A DNA stretch of 64,000 nucleotides, taken from Polynucleobacter sp. UK-Kesae-W10 (GTDB lineage: Bacteria; Pseudomonadota; Gammaproteobacteria; Burkholderiales; Burkholderiaceae). Below the pieces are notes generated by a model. That model did not search any database, was not told the origin of the DNA, and saw only the letters and a list, made by a program, of their open reading frames with translations. The stretch is from the NCBI RefSeq assembly GCF_018881575.1, contig NZ_JACVQB010000001.1, forward strand, positions 978,986-1,042,985. Reading direction: 5' to 3'. The translations under genes were made by a program, and so were the position numbers. Each line of letters starts with the position of its first letter. Position 1 is the stretch's first letter. Shown here piece by piece: positions 1-8,818 of this stretch.

Positions 1-147
1 GTGAGGATCGGCAACCGGTTTGCTAACGAATTTATCTAGCAGCCCCCAACGCTGTGCACGATCTAAATTTGACAGGGTGAGATTGTGGGCTTGCTCGGGG
101 TCAAGGCAAAACAGCCAGGGGCGAAGAAGAGAATAGCGATCGATCAT
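1..147 (-). CDS. pyrD: dihydroorotate dehydrogenase (quinone), N-terminal fragment
   Basis: The first 49 codons of a minus-strand gene that leaves the window on the left. The translation begins MIDRYSLLRPWLFCLDPEQA, which matches the N-terminal helix region of class 2 (membrane-associated, quinone-linked) dihydroorotate dehydrogenases of pyrimidine synthesis. The catalytic barrel lies outside the window, so no active-site residue can be checked. The ATG at 147 lies 9 bases downstream of the bpt stop codon, so aat, bpt and pyrD are probably transcribed together. Confidence 0.8.
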   Translation of the reverse strand, partial: MIDRYSLLRPWLFCLDPEQAHNLTLSNLDRAQRWGLLDKFVSKPVADPH

Positions 148-156
148 AGCCAGATA

Positions 157-903
157 TTATGAACCAGTCAGTGCCTGCCAATGATCGTCGATTAACCCTT
201 CCATGGGCTGATACTTGATCTTATAAGACATCTTTTCGCTCTCGCGGATGTAGTAGCCTAGATAGAGGTAGGGTAAGTGCAGTACTTTGGCTTGTTCAAT
301 TTGCCACAGAATGCTATAGCTTCCAAAGCTTGCTGAAGGGTCGCTCGCATCATAAAAGGTATAGACCGAGGAGATGCCTTGGTCAAGGATGTCGATCATG
401 CTAACCATGCGTAAGCGGCCAGGGTGCGTATCCTGCGCACCATCCCGAAACTCCACGATGCGGGAGTTCACGCGACTTTGCAGCAGAAATTGCATGTACT
501 GATCTTGATCGTCGCTATCCATGTCACCACCAGAGTGGCGATCGTTTTGATAGCGTTGATATAGCTGATAGTGCTCTTCTTGATAGCCGAGGTTTAAAAC
601 AAAGGCTTCTAGATTGCTATGTTTTTTCCAGGCGCGTCGCTGGCTACGTGTGGGAATAAATTGATTCACGAGAATGCGTGTCGCTATACAGGCTTTGCAT
701 TCATCACAGTAGGGGCGGTAGGTATATAAACCGCTCCGACGAAATCCGGCATTTAATAATTCACTATAGATATCAGCATTGATTAAATGCGATGGTGTGG
801 CCACTTGCGAGCGTGCGGTTTTATTTGGCAGATAGCTACAGGCATAAGGCGCAGTTGCATAAAACTGAAGTGCGGTTAAGGGAAGCTCTTTAAGCCGGGT
901 CAT
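157..903 (-). CDS. bpt: aspartate/glutamate leucyltransferase (bacterial N-end rule)
   Basis: A 248-residue protein of the ATE/Bpt family, which transfers leucine from Leu-tRNA to proteins with N-terminal Asp or Glu and so marks them for ClpS/ClpAP degradation. The N-terminal part carries the family cysteines in the stretch [15 protein letters not shown] (about residues 63-77). The C-terminal half holds the GNAT-like fold, with [14 protein letters not shown] near residue 218. Length is normal for the family. The ATG overlaps the stop of aat by 4 bases (ATGA), so the two N-end-rule transferases are translationally coupled. Confidence 0.93.
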   Translation of the reverse strand: MTRLKELPLTALQFYATAPYACSYLPNKTARSQVATPSHLINADIYSELLNAGFRRSGLYTYRPYCDECKACIATRILVNQFIPTRSQRRAWKKHSNLEAFVLNLGYQEEHYQLYQRYQNDRHSGGDMDSDDQDQYMQFLLQSRVNSRIVEFRDGAQDTHPGRLRMVSMIDILDQGISSVYTFYDASDPSASFGSYSILWQIEQAKVLHLPYLYLGYYIRESEKMSYKIKYQPMEGLIDDHWQALTGS

Positions 904-1637
904 AGCCAGTGGGTCAAAATATGTTTATCGAAATTCCAAGGTTTCTCTATATTAGTTTGATTTAGAGAGATTTGCAGCTGCTCTAGGAAGCTTTGCCTGC
1001 CAATTGGTGCAGCCCCTAAAGAGTGGAGGTGTGCGGTTTCTTGTTGGCAATCAATCATGCTGACATGATTGCGGCTGCACCAGGCACTTAAGGCGGCCAA
1101 GGCAATCTTGGAAGCGTTTGGTTTGCGGCTAAACATCGATTCCCCAAACACCATTCCCCCTAAAGCAACGCAATAGAGTCCACCAATCAATTGTCCGTTT
1201 TCGATGACAGCAATGCTATGAGCATGTCCCTGCTCATGAATCGCAGTATAAGCATCCATGATTTCATGGGTGATCCAGGTGCCATCTTGGTCTTTTCGAG
1301 TGCTAGTTGCACAAGCGCGAATCACCTGAGGAAAATCGATATCCACTTGAATTTGGGAATGTGCATCCCGACAAAAAAGACGAATATTTTTTCGCAGAGA
1401 TTCACTGCATTTGAAATTTTCAGGCTTCAGTGTCATGCGGGGGTCAGGTGACCACCACAAAACAGGCTGCTTATCGGAATACCAGGGAAAGATGCCGAGG
1501 CGATACGCCTTTACAAGTTGCCCAGGATAAATGCGCTCGCTAACGGCAATAAGTCCTGGCACGTTGGGATCTGGATCGACTTCAGACAAGGGGTTTGGAA
1601 AAAGGTCCTGCGGCCCCAACCAAGGAATTTGACTCAT
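900..1637 (-). CDS. aat: leucyl/phenylalanyl-tRNA--protein transferase
   Basis: A 245-residue Aat protein, which adds Leu or Phe to N-terminal Arg or Lys of proteins and creates a primary destabilising residue for ClpS. Family signatures are [18 protein letters not shown] near residue 50, [11 protein letters not shown] near 133, [20 protein letters not shown] near 151, and [15 protein letters not shown] near 195. Length is typical. It is the upstream partner of bpt (4-base overlap), so both branches of the bacterial N-end rule are made from one message. Confidence 0.95.
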   Translation of the reverse strand: MSQIPWLGPQDLFPNPLSEVDPDPNVPGLIAVSERIYPGQLVKAYRLGIFPWYSDKQPVLWWSPDPRMTLKPENFKCSESLRKNIRLFCRDAHSQIQVDIDFPQVIRACATSTRKDQDGTWITHEIMDAYTAIHEQGHAHSIAVIENGQLIGGLYCVALGGMVFGESMFSRKPNASKIALAALSAWCSRNHVSMIDCQQETAHLHSLGAAPIGRQSFLEQLQISLNQTNIEKPWNFDKHILTHWL

Positions 1638-1646
1638 CTTGCGAAA

Positions 1647-2201
1647 TTAAATTCTCTCTGAGGGCAGTACGTCACGGCTGCGCACGTGAAACTCGCCATT
1701 GAGGACACCAGCTGCGCGATCTGCAAAAAACCACTCCAGAGTTTGCTTGACGGTAGGAAAGGCTAGCTCGTTCCAGGGTATTTCAGATTCATGAAAGAGT
1801 GCTACCTCTAAACTCTCTTCTCCTGCAGCAAAGGTAGGAGTAGGCATCTTGGCCAAATAAAACAGGTGCACTTGTTCTGCATGTGGAACATTGAGCAAGG
1901 AGTAGAGTGGTCCAATCTCTACATGCGCACCGGCTTCTTCTAGCGTTTCTCTAGCCGCACCGTGACTAGTGCTTTCACCAAGCTCCATAAAGCCGGCGGG
2001 CAGAGTCCAGAAGCCATGACGCGGCTCAATGGCGCGACGACACAGTAATACTTGTTCGCCATACACCGGAATGCTGCCAACTACATTGCGGGGGTTTTGA
2101 TAATGAATAGCTCCGCAGGATTCGCAGACATAGCGCAGACGCGAATCATCTGTTGGAATTTTTAGTGTTAGGGTTGTGGCACAGTTAGAGCAATACTTCA
2201 T
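1647..2201 (-). CDS. Nudix hydrolase with N-terminal zinc ribbon
   Basis: A 184-residue protein with an N-terminal zinc ribbon made of two Cys-x2-Cys knuckles (residues 4-7 and 26-29) and a complete Nudix box from about residue 72 (GFMELGES, then REtlEEaG). This architecture resembles NudC-like and ADP-ribose/NADH pyrophosphatase-like hydrolases, but the protein is shorter than NudC, so the substrate is not assigned. Its start overlaps the pabBC stop by 4 bases, which implies coupled translation with the folate gene. A role in folate-precursor dephosphorylation is possible but unproven. Confidence 0.8.
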   Translation of the reverse strand: MKYCSNCATTLTLKIPTDDSRLRYVCESCGAIHYQNPRNVVGSIPVYGEQVLLCRRAIEPRHGFWTLPAGFMELGESTSHGAARETLEEAGAHVEIGPLYSLLNVPHAEQVHLFYLAKMPTPTFAAGEESLEVALFHESEIPWNELAFPTVKQTLEWFFADRAAGVLNGEFHVRSRDVLPSERI

Positions 2202-4036
2202 GCGGTCTTTCTGAAAAAGGCTTTCATCGCTCCACGGAGAGCATTGCTAAGCATAATCTCTTGTGCGTTGGTGACATCGGAAATAGTCAGGTTGGCTTCG
2301 CGGGCATTCATCTGGGGGTCAGCTAGCAAAGCAGCCCGCATCACCCCAGGAAGAAGTCCGGCTGAAAGCGGTGGCGTCAGCCATTCCGAGCTTCCTTTTG
2401 GCAAAATAAAAATACTCGTTCTGCCACCTTCAGTCACAAACCCTTGTTCATTGGTAAAGAGGGCGTCAAAGCCGCCCCGTTCTGTTGCTGTTTGCCAGGC
2501 GAGATCATAAATACTGCGTGTAGTAACTTTGTGCCGCAATAGCGGATCGCCAGAATGCATGGTGCAATTCATAGGCAAAATATCTTTTGCCCAAAAGATT
2601 TCCACGGGTTCATGGACTGCATGAAGTGCACCGGTGCTGGTTGTCAATTCACCGCTTGGAGATAAATCTAAACGCAAACGATAATCAGCATTTGCATCAA
2701 GGGTGCTGCACGCAGCTAGAACGCAGCTCAATGCTGAACTAGGATCAAATGGAATTCTCAATGCCGTAGCAGAGGAGGCCATGCGATGGAGATGTTGTTC
2801 CACCCGCTGGGGTAGACCCATATGAATTGCGATCGTTTCAAACAAGCCGGTTGCGCTCGGTAGATCTATTAAAAATGCAGATTTAATTTGACACTCTTCC
2901 CATTCTTCAGAGGCATTCGAGTCAATCGTAATACCAGCACCAATGCCTAAGGTAAAGAAACTCTCACTGGTATGGAGATCTTCTTCGATCTCAACCGTTC
3001 TAATGGGAACGCTCAGCGCAAAGTCCCCATCGGGGTCTAGCCACCCCAAGGCGCCGCAATAATAGCCACGATTCATGGGCTCTAGCTCCTGAATAATTTC
3101 CATGCTGCGTTTTTTGGGAGCGCCGGTGACTGAGCCACACGGAAATATGGCGTTCAAAATCTCTTCGAGTCCGACCTTGGGCTTAATCTTTCCTTGAACC
3201 GTGGAAGTCATCTGTAATACATCACCATGTCTTGCTACAGAAAATAGGCTAGGGACGGTTACAGAATTCGGTAAAGAGATGCGGCTTAAATCATTGCGCA
3301 GTAAATCCACAATCATGACATTTTCAGCTTGATTCTTGGGATCGTCAGATAGTGCGCTGGCTGATTGCGCCAAGGCACTTGCTGTGCCTTTCATGGGCAT
3401 CGCTGTAAGAAGATCGCCATGGCGTTCTATAAACAGTTCAGGTGATTGCGAGAGTAGATAGCGTGATTGGTGTGCAATGAAGGCGCCATATCTGCCGGGC
3501 TGCCGATTTCGTAAGCGGGCATAGAGTGCTAAGGGCGCACCATAGGTCTGGCCACAGATCCGATAGGTGTGATTAATTTGGTAGGTATCGCCAGCGCGAA
3601 TATATTCTGCAATTGCCTCGAGATCTCGCGTAAATTGCGCTGCAGTTATAGACTCCTCAAGATCCAGTACGCCTGCATCACGGTGCGGGGGTTCCAGTTT
3701 CTCTAGTTCTTGCGCGATCAAAGCGTCAACTTCGGCTTTGGATAAGCGCTTGAAATCTTGAAAGGACCATGCCTCAATAAGTGGATGATGGTGTTTGCCT
3801 TCTAAAGGCCGCTGACTTAAGTGATGAATGGATCTACCAAGTTCGTAGGCAAAAGCAGATACAAGGTATTGGCCATCACCAAGCGCCTCGGCAATTTCTG
3901 CTAAACAGCGCGAGATTTCTTGTCGATCTTGGTTTGCATCGCCGCTCGGTAACAAGCACCAATAGCGTATGGGATTTTCATAGAGGCGACTGCTAGGATT
4001 GGCCGCAGTGCTTTGCGCATCATCGAGCAAAATCAT
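2198..4036 (-). CDS. pabBC: aminodeoxychorismate synthase component I fused to aminodeoxychorismate lyase
   Basis: A 612-residue bifunctional protein of p-aminobenzoate (folate) synthesis. Residues about 1-390 are the chorismate-binding PabB domain, with IRAGDTYQINHTYR near 146 and the signature FPCGSVTGAPKKRSMEI near 300. Residues about 395-612 form a class IV aminotransferase fold like PabC, with LFETIAIHMGLPQRVEQHL and a C-terminal TEGGRTSIFIL segment. The PabB half makes aminodeoxychorismate with ammonia from a PabA glutaminase that is not in this window. The PabC half then releases pyruvate to give p-aminobenzoate. Such fusions are known in bacteria. Confidence 0.9.
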   Translation of the reverse strand: MILLDDAQSTAANPSSRLYENPIRYWCLLPSGDANQDRQEISRCLAEIAEALGDGQYLVSAFAYELGRSIHHLSQRPLEGKHHHPLIEAWSFQDFKRLSKAEVDALIAQELEKLEPPHRDAGVLDLEESITAAQFTRDLEAIAEYIRAGDTYQINHTYRICGQTYGAPLALYARLRNRQPGRYGAFIAHQSRYLLSQSPELFIERHGDLLTAMPMKGTASALAQSASALSDDPKNQAENVMIVDLLRNDLSRISLPNSVTVPSLFSVARHGDVLQMTSTVQGKIKPKVGLEEILNAIFPCGSVTGAPKKRSMEIIQELEPMNRGYYCGALGWLDPDGDFALSVPIRTVEIEEDLHTSESFFTLGIGAGITIDSNASEEWEECQIKSAFLIDLPSATGLFETIAIHMGLPQRVEQHLHRMASSATALRIPFDPSSALSCVLAACSTLDANADYRLRLDLSPSGELTTSTGALHAVHEPVEIFWAKDILPMNCTMHSGDPLLRHKVTTRSIYDLAWQTATERGGFDALFTNEQGFVTEGGRTSIFILPKGSSEWLTPPLSAGLLPGVMRAALLADPQMNAREANLTISDVTNAQEIMLSNALRGAMKAFFRKTA

Positions 4037-4090
4037 TGCGGCTTATCCCAAGCTATTGAATCGTCTCGTTGCACTCAGGCGTCTAGGGGC

Positions 4091-4666
4091 TTATTTGAGA
4101 ATCGTAGCAGATTCAATGGTGACAGTCTTGGTCGGAACATCCGCCATTCTGCCCATACGTGGAGCTGGAGCAACCATCGTTGGGACCTTGCGAATCGCAT
4201 CAATCGTTTGTGTTCCAGAGATTACTTTGCCAAACACGGTATAGCCATTACCCATAGCATTGGGGTAATCGAGTGCTTGGTTATTATTCACATTAATAAA
4301 AAACTGTGAAGTCGCAGAATCAGGATCGGAAGTGCGCGCCATCGCGATGGTGTAGACATTGTTTTTCAGACCATTTTGCGCCTCTGAAACGATAGGCCCA
4401 TCTGTTGGTTTTTGCACAAGATCCGGTGTAAAGCCGCCACCCTGGATCATGAAGCCATCAATGACGCGATGAAAAATAGTCCCGTTATAAAAACCACTTT
4501 TTACATAATTTAAAAAGTTTGCCGTTGTCTTAGGCGCCCTTACATCATCAAGCTCCACCACAAAATTGCCCATGGTAGTTTTAAATTCGACTTTTGGCCC
4601 AGCAAAAGCGATTTCGCATGCGAAACAGCTAGCAATGAGGATGAGGCTGGCGATGAGCTTACGCAT
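4091..4666 (-). CDS. ppiA: periplasmic cyclophilin-type peptidyl-prolyl isomerase
   Basis: A 191-residue cyclophilin with a signal peptide (positively charged MRKLIASL, a hydrophobic core, then likely cleavage after AFA near residue 22). The catalytic domain shows IFHRVIDGFMIQGGGF near residue 62 and SATSQFFINVNNN near 115, both of which line the proline-isomerase site. It should speed cis-trans proline isomerisation of periplasmic proteins. The gene has its own 74-base upstream gap and probably its own promoter. The symbol ppiA is by analogy to the exported E. coli enzyme. Confidence 0.9.
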   Translation of the reverse strand: MRKLIASLILIASCFACEIAFAGPKVEFKTTMGNFVVELDDVRAPKTTANFLNYVKSGFYNGTIFHRVIDGFMIQGGGFTPDLVQKPTDGPIVSEAQNGLKNNVYTIAMARTSDPDSATSQFFINVNNNQALDYPNAMGNGYTVFGKVISGTQTIDAIRKVPTMVAPAPRMGRMADVPTKTVTIESATILK

Positions 4667-4740
4667 AAAGACTCCTGTAGTACAGATTGTTAGAGGTGAC
4701 TCATTGTATTGCTCAATCAGGCATGTGTGCAGCAGAGGGG

Positions 4741-5370
4741 CTAGGGTATTAAGCCATTTGGAACCTTGGCTGCGTAGGCGTATGAGGACTCATCAAACAT
4801 CCCAGGCCTTGCCAGGTAGTCTATAACCCAGTCTATCGTATCTACACCCCAGAAGCAGTGCTCATGAACAACGAGCGCAGGCACACCAAAGGCACCTTGT
4901 GATTTTGCTAAATTGGTATTGGCAATGAGCTGCGCCTTGACGTTCACATCATCGGGTTTAGCGGTATCAGCGGGTAAGTTAAGGTAGCTACAAAATTCTG
5001 ACCAGGATAAGTTGGGGTCTTTCCCTTCTAGCCAAATGTAATCAAAAGCGCGCTCAACCATAGACCAGTCCGCATTCATCTGAACTAGTAGACGTTGTGG
5101 CGCAACCGTCATAAAGGGATGGTGCTCCGGAAAACGAAACGGGATCCCTAGTTTTTCTGCTTGCCACACACAAAATTGATAGGTATGAGGACGTTTTGCA
5201 GCGATCTCACCTGGACCTTTGTTCTCAGTGGCTCGCAATAGGCCGCCCAATAAAATGGGTACAGGGCTGATATCTAATGTTGCCTCTAAGCGTTTTCTTT
5301 GCTTGATATACAAATAGGCAAATGGAGAAACAATGTCAAAGTAAAAAGTGGCCGGCAGCTTTGCACTCAT
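4741..5370 (-). CDS. 2-hydroxychromene-2-carboxylate isomerase / DsbA-family protein
   Basis: A 209-residue thioredoxin-fold protein of the HCCA isomerase (kappa-class GST-like) branch of the DsbA family. The N-terminus FYFDIVSPFAYLYIKQ (residues 9-24) is the typical strand and S-P-x-A-Y active-site helix, where serine replaces the redox cysteine of DsbA. A C-terminal GVPALVVHEHCFWGVDTIDW segment is also characteristic. Homologues act in naphthalene degradation with glutathione, but many genomic copies have no known substrate. It follows rarA by 5 bases on the same strand. The specific reaction is uncertain. Confidence 0.8.
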   Translation of the reverse strand: MSAKLPATFYFDIVSPFAYLYIKQRKRLEATLDISPVPILLGGLLRATENKGPGEIAAKRPHTYQFCVWQAEKLGIPFRFPEHHPFMTVAPQRLLVQMNADWSMVERAFDYIWLEGKDPNLSWSEFCSYLNLPADTAKPDDVNVKAQLIANTNLAKSQGAFGVPALVVHEHCFWGVDTIDWVIDYLARPGMFDESSYAYAAKVPNGLIP

Positions 5371-5375
5371 GATGA

Positions 5376-6689
5376 TTACTTTTGGCGATGCTCGTCATCG
5401 AGCTTGCGTAAAAAGGCCATTTTTTCTTTGATCTGGCCCTCTAAACCACGCTCCACTGGCTCATACCAGTGAGGTTTGACCATCCCCTCGGGCAAGTACG
5501 ATTCGCCGGCAGCGTAGCCATGCGGTTCGTCATGCGCATAGCGATATTCTTTGCCATGACCCAACTCCTTCATGAGTTTAGTGGGCGCATTTCGTAAGTG
5601 ATTGGGTACGGGTTTCGATTGATCGTTGGCAACATAGGCGCGAGCAGCATTAAATGCCTTGTAGCTTGCATTGCTCTTGGATGCGACCGCTAAATAGACC
5701 ACCGCTTGACCTAACGCGAGCTCCCCTTCAGGTGAGCCCAGTCTTTCAAAGGTGAGTGCGGCATCATTGGCAAGCTGCATTGCGCGAGGATCGGCAAGGC
5801 CAATGTCTTCCCAGGCCATGCGAATAATGCGGCGCGCAAGATAGCGTGGATCGGCGCCGCCGTCTAGCATGCGGCAAAACCAGTACAAAGCAGCATCGGG
5901 ATCTGAGCCTCGCACAGACTTGTGTAATGCCGAGATCTGATCGTAAAACTGATCCCCGCCTTTATCAAAGCGACGGGCTTGAACTGTTAAGGCATTTTCA
6001 ATAAATGCTTGATCAACGGTTTGCACCTCTGCGCCTGGGGTGAGGACGGCATTACGAACTTGTTCTACTAAATTGAGTAAGCGACGTGCATCACCATCAG
6101 CGTTATTAATCAAAACATCTATTGCCGCAGGTTCAAATTGCACATTGGGCATGGTGTATTGCTGTGCGCGATCAAATAACTGTTTGAGTTCTGCAGCAGT
6201 CAGCGATTTGAGAACATAAACCTGTGCACGGGAGAGTAGCGCAGAGTTCACTTCAAAAGAAGGGTTCTCCGTGGTAGCTCCAATGAACGTAAATAAACCA
6301 GACTCCACATGTGGCAAGAGGGCATCTTGCTGGCTCTTATTAAAGCGATGAATTTCATCGACAAACAAAATAGTTTGTTTGCCATATTGAGCCATATTTT
6401 GCTCTGCTTGTTCTATTGACTCTCGAATCTCTTTCACGCCCGCCAGCACGGCTGAGATCGCGATGAACTCACGATCAAAGGCTTTAGCAGAGAGGCGTGC
6501 CAGGGTAGTCTTGCCAACGCCAGGAGGTCCCCACAAAATCATCGAGTGGGGTTTGCCAGAGGCAAAGGCTAAATTGAGGGGTTTACCAGCTGCCAATAAA
6601 TGCGTCTGCCCAATCACTTCATCAATGGTTTTGGGGCGAAGCGCCTCCGCTAGTGGTGGCGGTGGAGTGCTATCAAAGAGACCGCTCAT
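5376..6689 (-). CDS. rarA: replication-associated recombination ATPase RarA
   Basis: A 437-residue AAA+ ATPase of the RarA/MgsA/WRNIP1 family, which acts at stalled forks and single-stranded DNA ends. Walker A is GPPGVGKTT near residues 54-62, Walker B is [20 protein letters not shown] near 107, and sensor 1 is [19 protein letters not shown]. The C-terminal half has the tetramerisation segment with [19 protein letters not shown] and ends with a typical [18 protein letters not shown] stretch. Length is as expected. It sits between the DUF3429 gene and the isomerase gene in one tight minus-strand series. Confidence 0.95.
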   Translation of the reverse strand: MSGLFDSTPPPPLAEALRPKTIDEVIGQTHLLAAGKPLNLAFASGKPHSMILWGPPGVGKTTLARLSAKAFDREFIAISAVLAGVKEIRESIEQAEQNMAQYGKQTILFVDEIHRFNKSQQDALLPHVESGLFTFIGATTENPSFEVNSALLSRAQVYVLKSLTAAELKQLFDRAQQYTMPNVQFEPAAIDVLINNADGDARRLLNLVEQVRNAVLTPGAEVQTVDQAFIENALTVQARRFDKGGDQFYDQISALHKSVRGSDPDAALYWFCRMLDGGADPRYLARRIIRMAWEDIGLADPRAMQLANDAALTFERLGSPEGELALGQAVVYLAVASKSNASYKAFNAARAYVANDQSKPVPNHLRNAPTKLMKELGHGKEYRYAHDEPHGYAAGESYLPEGMVKPHWYEPVERGLEGQIKEKMAFLRKLDDEHRQK

Positions 6690-6693
6690 TGCA

Positions 6694-7182
6694 TCATGCT
6701 TGAATAAAGAGAATGACTACCGCCGCCCAAGTAAGACAAGCTGCAGCAACATAAGTCAGGCGATTACGCATCGCCATAAATGCGACACGCGCAGTCTCAT
6801 CAGAGAAATAGTATTGGTAAGTATTTTGATCAATGTTGCGCTGAATGATTAAGGTCGATGCCAAAATCAATAATCCCACCGGGATATAGATATGAAGAGC
6901 CACCCAAGCAACGAGCGCAGGGATCACACCCCAAATCCATGCATTGCGGTCAACCCAGCGATCCCCACTAGGCGCTTTACCCAATGTATGCAAACTGGCG
7001 CCCCAGTGCAGCGCCCCCATAAAGGAGGTGATGACTGCCCCATAGCCTGCTAGCGATTCAGCGCTTAGATAATTTAAAGGGGTAGGCGCTAGCTGCACCA
7101 TCAATGCAAGGCCAATAAATGGAATGAGTCCTGCATATCCAAGTTTGAGTACCAAAGGTGGGATAGGGTTAGTGGTATTCAC
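6694..7182 (-). CDS. DUF3429 integral membrane protein
   Basis: A 162-residue polytopic membrane protein with about four or five hydrophobic segments. GYAGLIPFIGLALMV and AVITSFMGALHWGASLH near residues 15 and 48 match the DUF3429 family as I recall it. No catalytic residues or function are known to me for the family. It starts upstream of rarA with a 4-base gap between stop and start, so it probably shares a transcript with rarA. Confidence 0.7.
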   Translation of the reverse strand: MNTTNPIPPLVLKLGYAGLIPFIGLALMVQLAPTPLNYLSAESLAGYGAVITSFMGALHWGASLHTLGKAPSGDRWVDRNAWIWGVIPALVAWVALHIYIPVGLLILASTLIIQRNIDQNTYQYYFSDETARVAFMAMRNRLTYVAAACLTWAAVVILFIQA

Positions 7183-7215
7183 GAGCGCTTTATTAGTTAA
7201 GGTTAAATGAATGGA

Positions 7216-8070
7216 TTATTTATCGTAGGTATAAACACCGCGGCCAGTTTTGCGTCCAAGATAACCAGCGGCAACCATTTCACGTAGCAGTGGGCAAGGA
7301 CGGTATTTTGAATCGCTGAAGTTTTCAAAATAGACTTCCATGACTGCTAAGCAAGTATCTAAGCCAATTAAATCAGCTAGAGCCAATGGGCCAATAGGTT
7401 GGTTACAACCTAGCTTCATACCGGCATCAATGTCTTCAGGGCTTGCTAAACCTTCTGAGAGCACGAAGAATGCTTCGTTAATCATCGGTAGCAAGATGCG
7501 GTTGACGACAAAGCCCGGGGAGTTTTTAACGGTGATGGGTTCTTTGCCTACCCGTTTGGCCATCTCAATGATGGCGGCGTGAGTTGCATCACTTGTTTGT
7601 AGGCCGCGAATGACTTCAACCAAGGCCATTAAGGGTGGCGGGTTAAAAAAGTGCATGCCAATAAAGCGACTGGGATTGGAGTCTAGTGCTGCCAGCTTGG
7701 TAATGGACAGTGAGGAGGTGTTGGTGGCAATGATGGTCTCTTTATCCACAATCTCATCTACTTGTTTGAGAATCTTTTCTTTAATGGCTTGATTTTCAGT
7801 AGCAGCCTCAATTACTAGACCTAGGCCCTTGAAGTCAGCATAGGATGTACTTCCTTTGATGCGCTTGAGTGCCGCTTCTTTACCTTGGGCAGTTAAGGTT
7901 TCTTTTTTAACAAGACGATCAAGGCTTTTGCTGATTTGATCCAGTCCGCGCTGCACGGCTGCATCATTGATATCCACCATCACCACATCTAAGCCAGCAA
8001 CAGCGCACACTTGTGCAATACCGTTGCCCATGGTGCCTGCACCAATCACGCCAACTGATTCAATCTTCAT
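7216..8070 (-). CDS. hbd: 3-hydroxybutyryl-CoA dehydrogenase
   Basis: An NAD-dependent 3-hydroxyacyl-CoA dehydrogenase of 284 residues that interconverts acetoacetyl-CoA and 3-hydroxybutyryl-CoA. The Rossmann motif GVIGAGTMGNGIAQVCA is at residues 7-23, MHFFNPPPLMALVEVI carries the catalytic histidine near 140, and NSPGFVVNRIL lies near 184. A longer reading frame reaches 8130 but would overlap the glutathione transferase. The ATG at 8070 has a good ribosome site (AAGGAAATAAG) and starts just before the Rossmann strand, so I chose it. It likely serves fatty acid, polyhydroxybutyrate or butyrate metabolism. Confidence 0.92.
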   Translation of the reverse strand: MKIESVGVIGAGTMGNGIAQVCAVAGLDVVMVDINDAAVQRGLDQISKSLDRLVKKETLTAQGKEAALKRIKGSTSYADFKGLGLVIEAATENQAIKEKILKQVDEIVDKETIIATNTSSLSITKLAALDSNPSRFIGMHFFNPPPLMALVEVIRGLQTSDATHAAIIEMAKRVGKEPITVKNSPGFVVNRILLPMINEAFFVLSEGLASPEDIDAGMKLGCNQPIGPLALADLIGLDTCLAVMEVYFENFSDSKYRPCPLLREMVAAGYLGRKTGRGVYTYDK

Positions 8071-8071
8071 C

Positions 8072-8803
8072 TTATTTCCTTCTTTGGTACTGGGTTGATC
8101 CAAATAACTGCTCTCTAGCTTTATCGTCATGCAATGGTTTGCGTAATGCGGTTAGCACTTCGCAGCCACGAATTACTGCAGGGCGCTTACCAACCAATTC
8201 AAACCAACGCTTGAAATGAGGGTAGTCGTTCATCTCAATTCCTTGATTCTTCCAATTCCGAGTCCATGGATAAATCGCCATGTCAGCAATGGAGTAGGTT
8301 TTGCCTGCAATATAAAGATTATCTTTCAGTTGGGCATCGAGCACCCCGTAGAGGCGCTTCGCTTCATTGGTGTAGCGGTTGATCGCATACTCAATTTTCT
8401 CGGGGGCATAGAGGCGAAAGTGATGGTTTTGCCCAAGCATGGGGCCTAAGCCACCCATTTGGAACATCAACCACTGCAAAACTTCATATTTTGCGCGGGT
8501 AGTCTTGGGTAAAAACTTGCCAGTTTTGGCGGCCAGGTAAAGCAAGATAGCACCAGATTCAAAGACATGGATAGGTTTGCCATCTGGACCATTGGGATCA
8601 GTAATAGCCGGAATCTTATTGTTTGGGCTAATCCTCAGAAACTCTGGCTTAAATTGATCGCCTGCACCAATATCAATTGGATGGGCCAACCAATCTTTTC
8701 CTAATCGATAGCCACATTCTTCGAGCATGATGTGAACTTTGTGACCATTGGGGGTAGGCCAACTATAAACATCAATGATGTCTTTATTCTTTTTCGATGC
8801 CAT
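8072..8803 (-). CDS. glutathione S-transferase family protein (YfcG/YghU-like)
   Basis: A 243-residue GST. The N-terminal thioredoxin fold holds the substrate/GSH region SWPTPNGHKVHIMLEE (residues 14-29), SPNNKIPAITDP near 60 with the cis-proline, and FESGAILLYLA near 80. The helical C-terminal domain follows, with YSIADMAIYPW near 170. The pattern resembles the Nu-class disulfide-bond oxidoreductases YfcG/YghU rather than detoxifying Alpha/Mu enzymes. It lies one base upstream of hbd. The physiological substrate is unknown. Confidence 0.85.
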   Translation of the reverse strand: MASKKNKDIIDVYSWPTPNGHKVHIMLEECGYRLGKDWLAHPIDIGAGDQFKPEFLRISPNNKIPAITDPNGPDGKPIHVFESGAILLYLAAKTGKFLPKTTRAKYEVLQWLMFQMGGLGPMLGQNHHFRLYAPEKIEYAINRYTNEAKRLYGVLDAQLKDNLYIAGKTYSIADMAIYPWTRNWKNQGIEMNDYPHFKRWFELVGKRPAVIRGCEVLTALRKPLHDDKAREQLFGSTQYQRRK

Positions 8804-8818
8804 GATTTTTCTGAGTTC

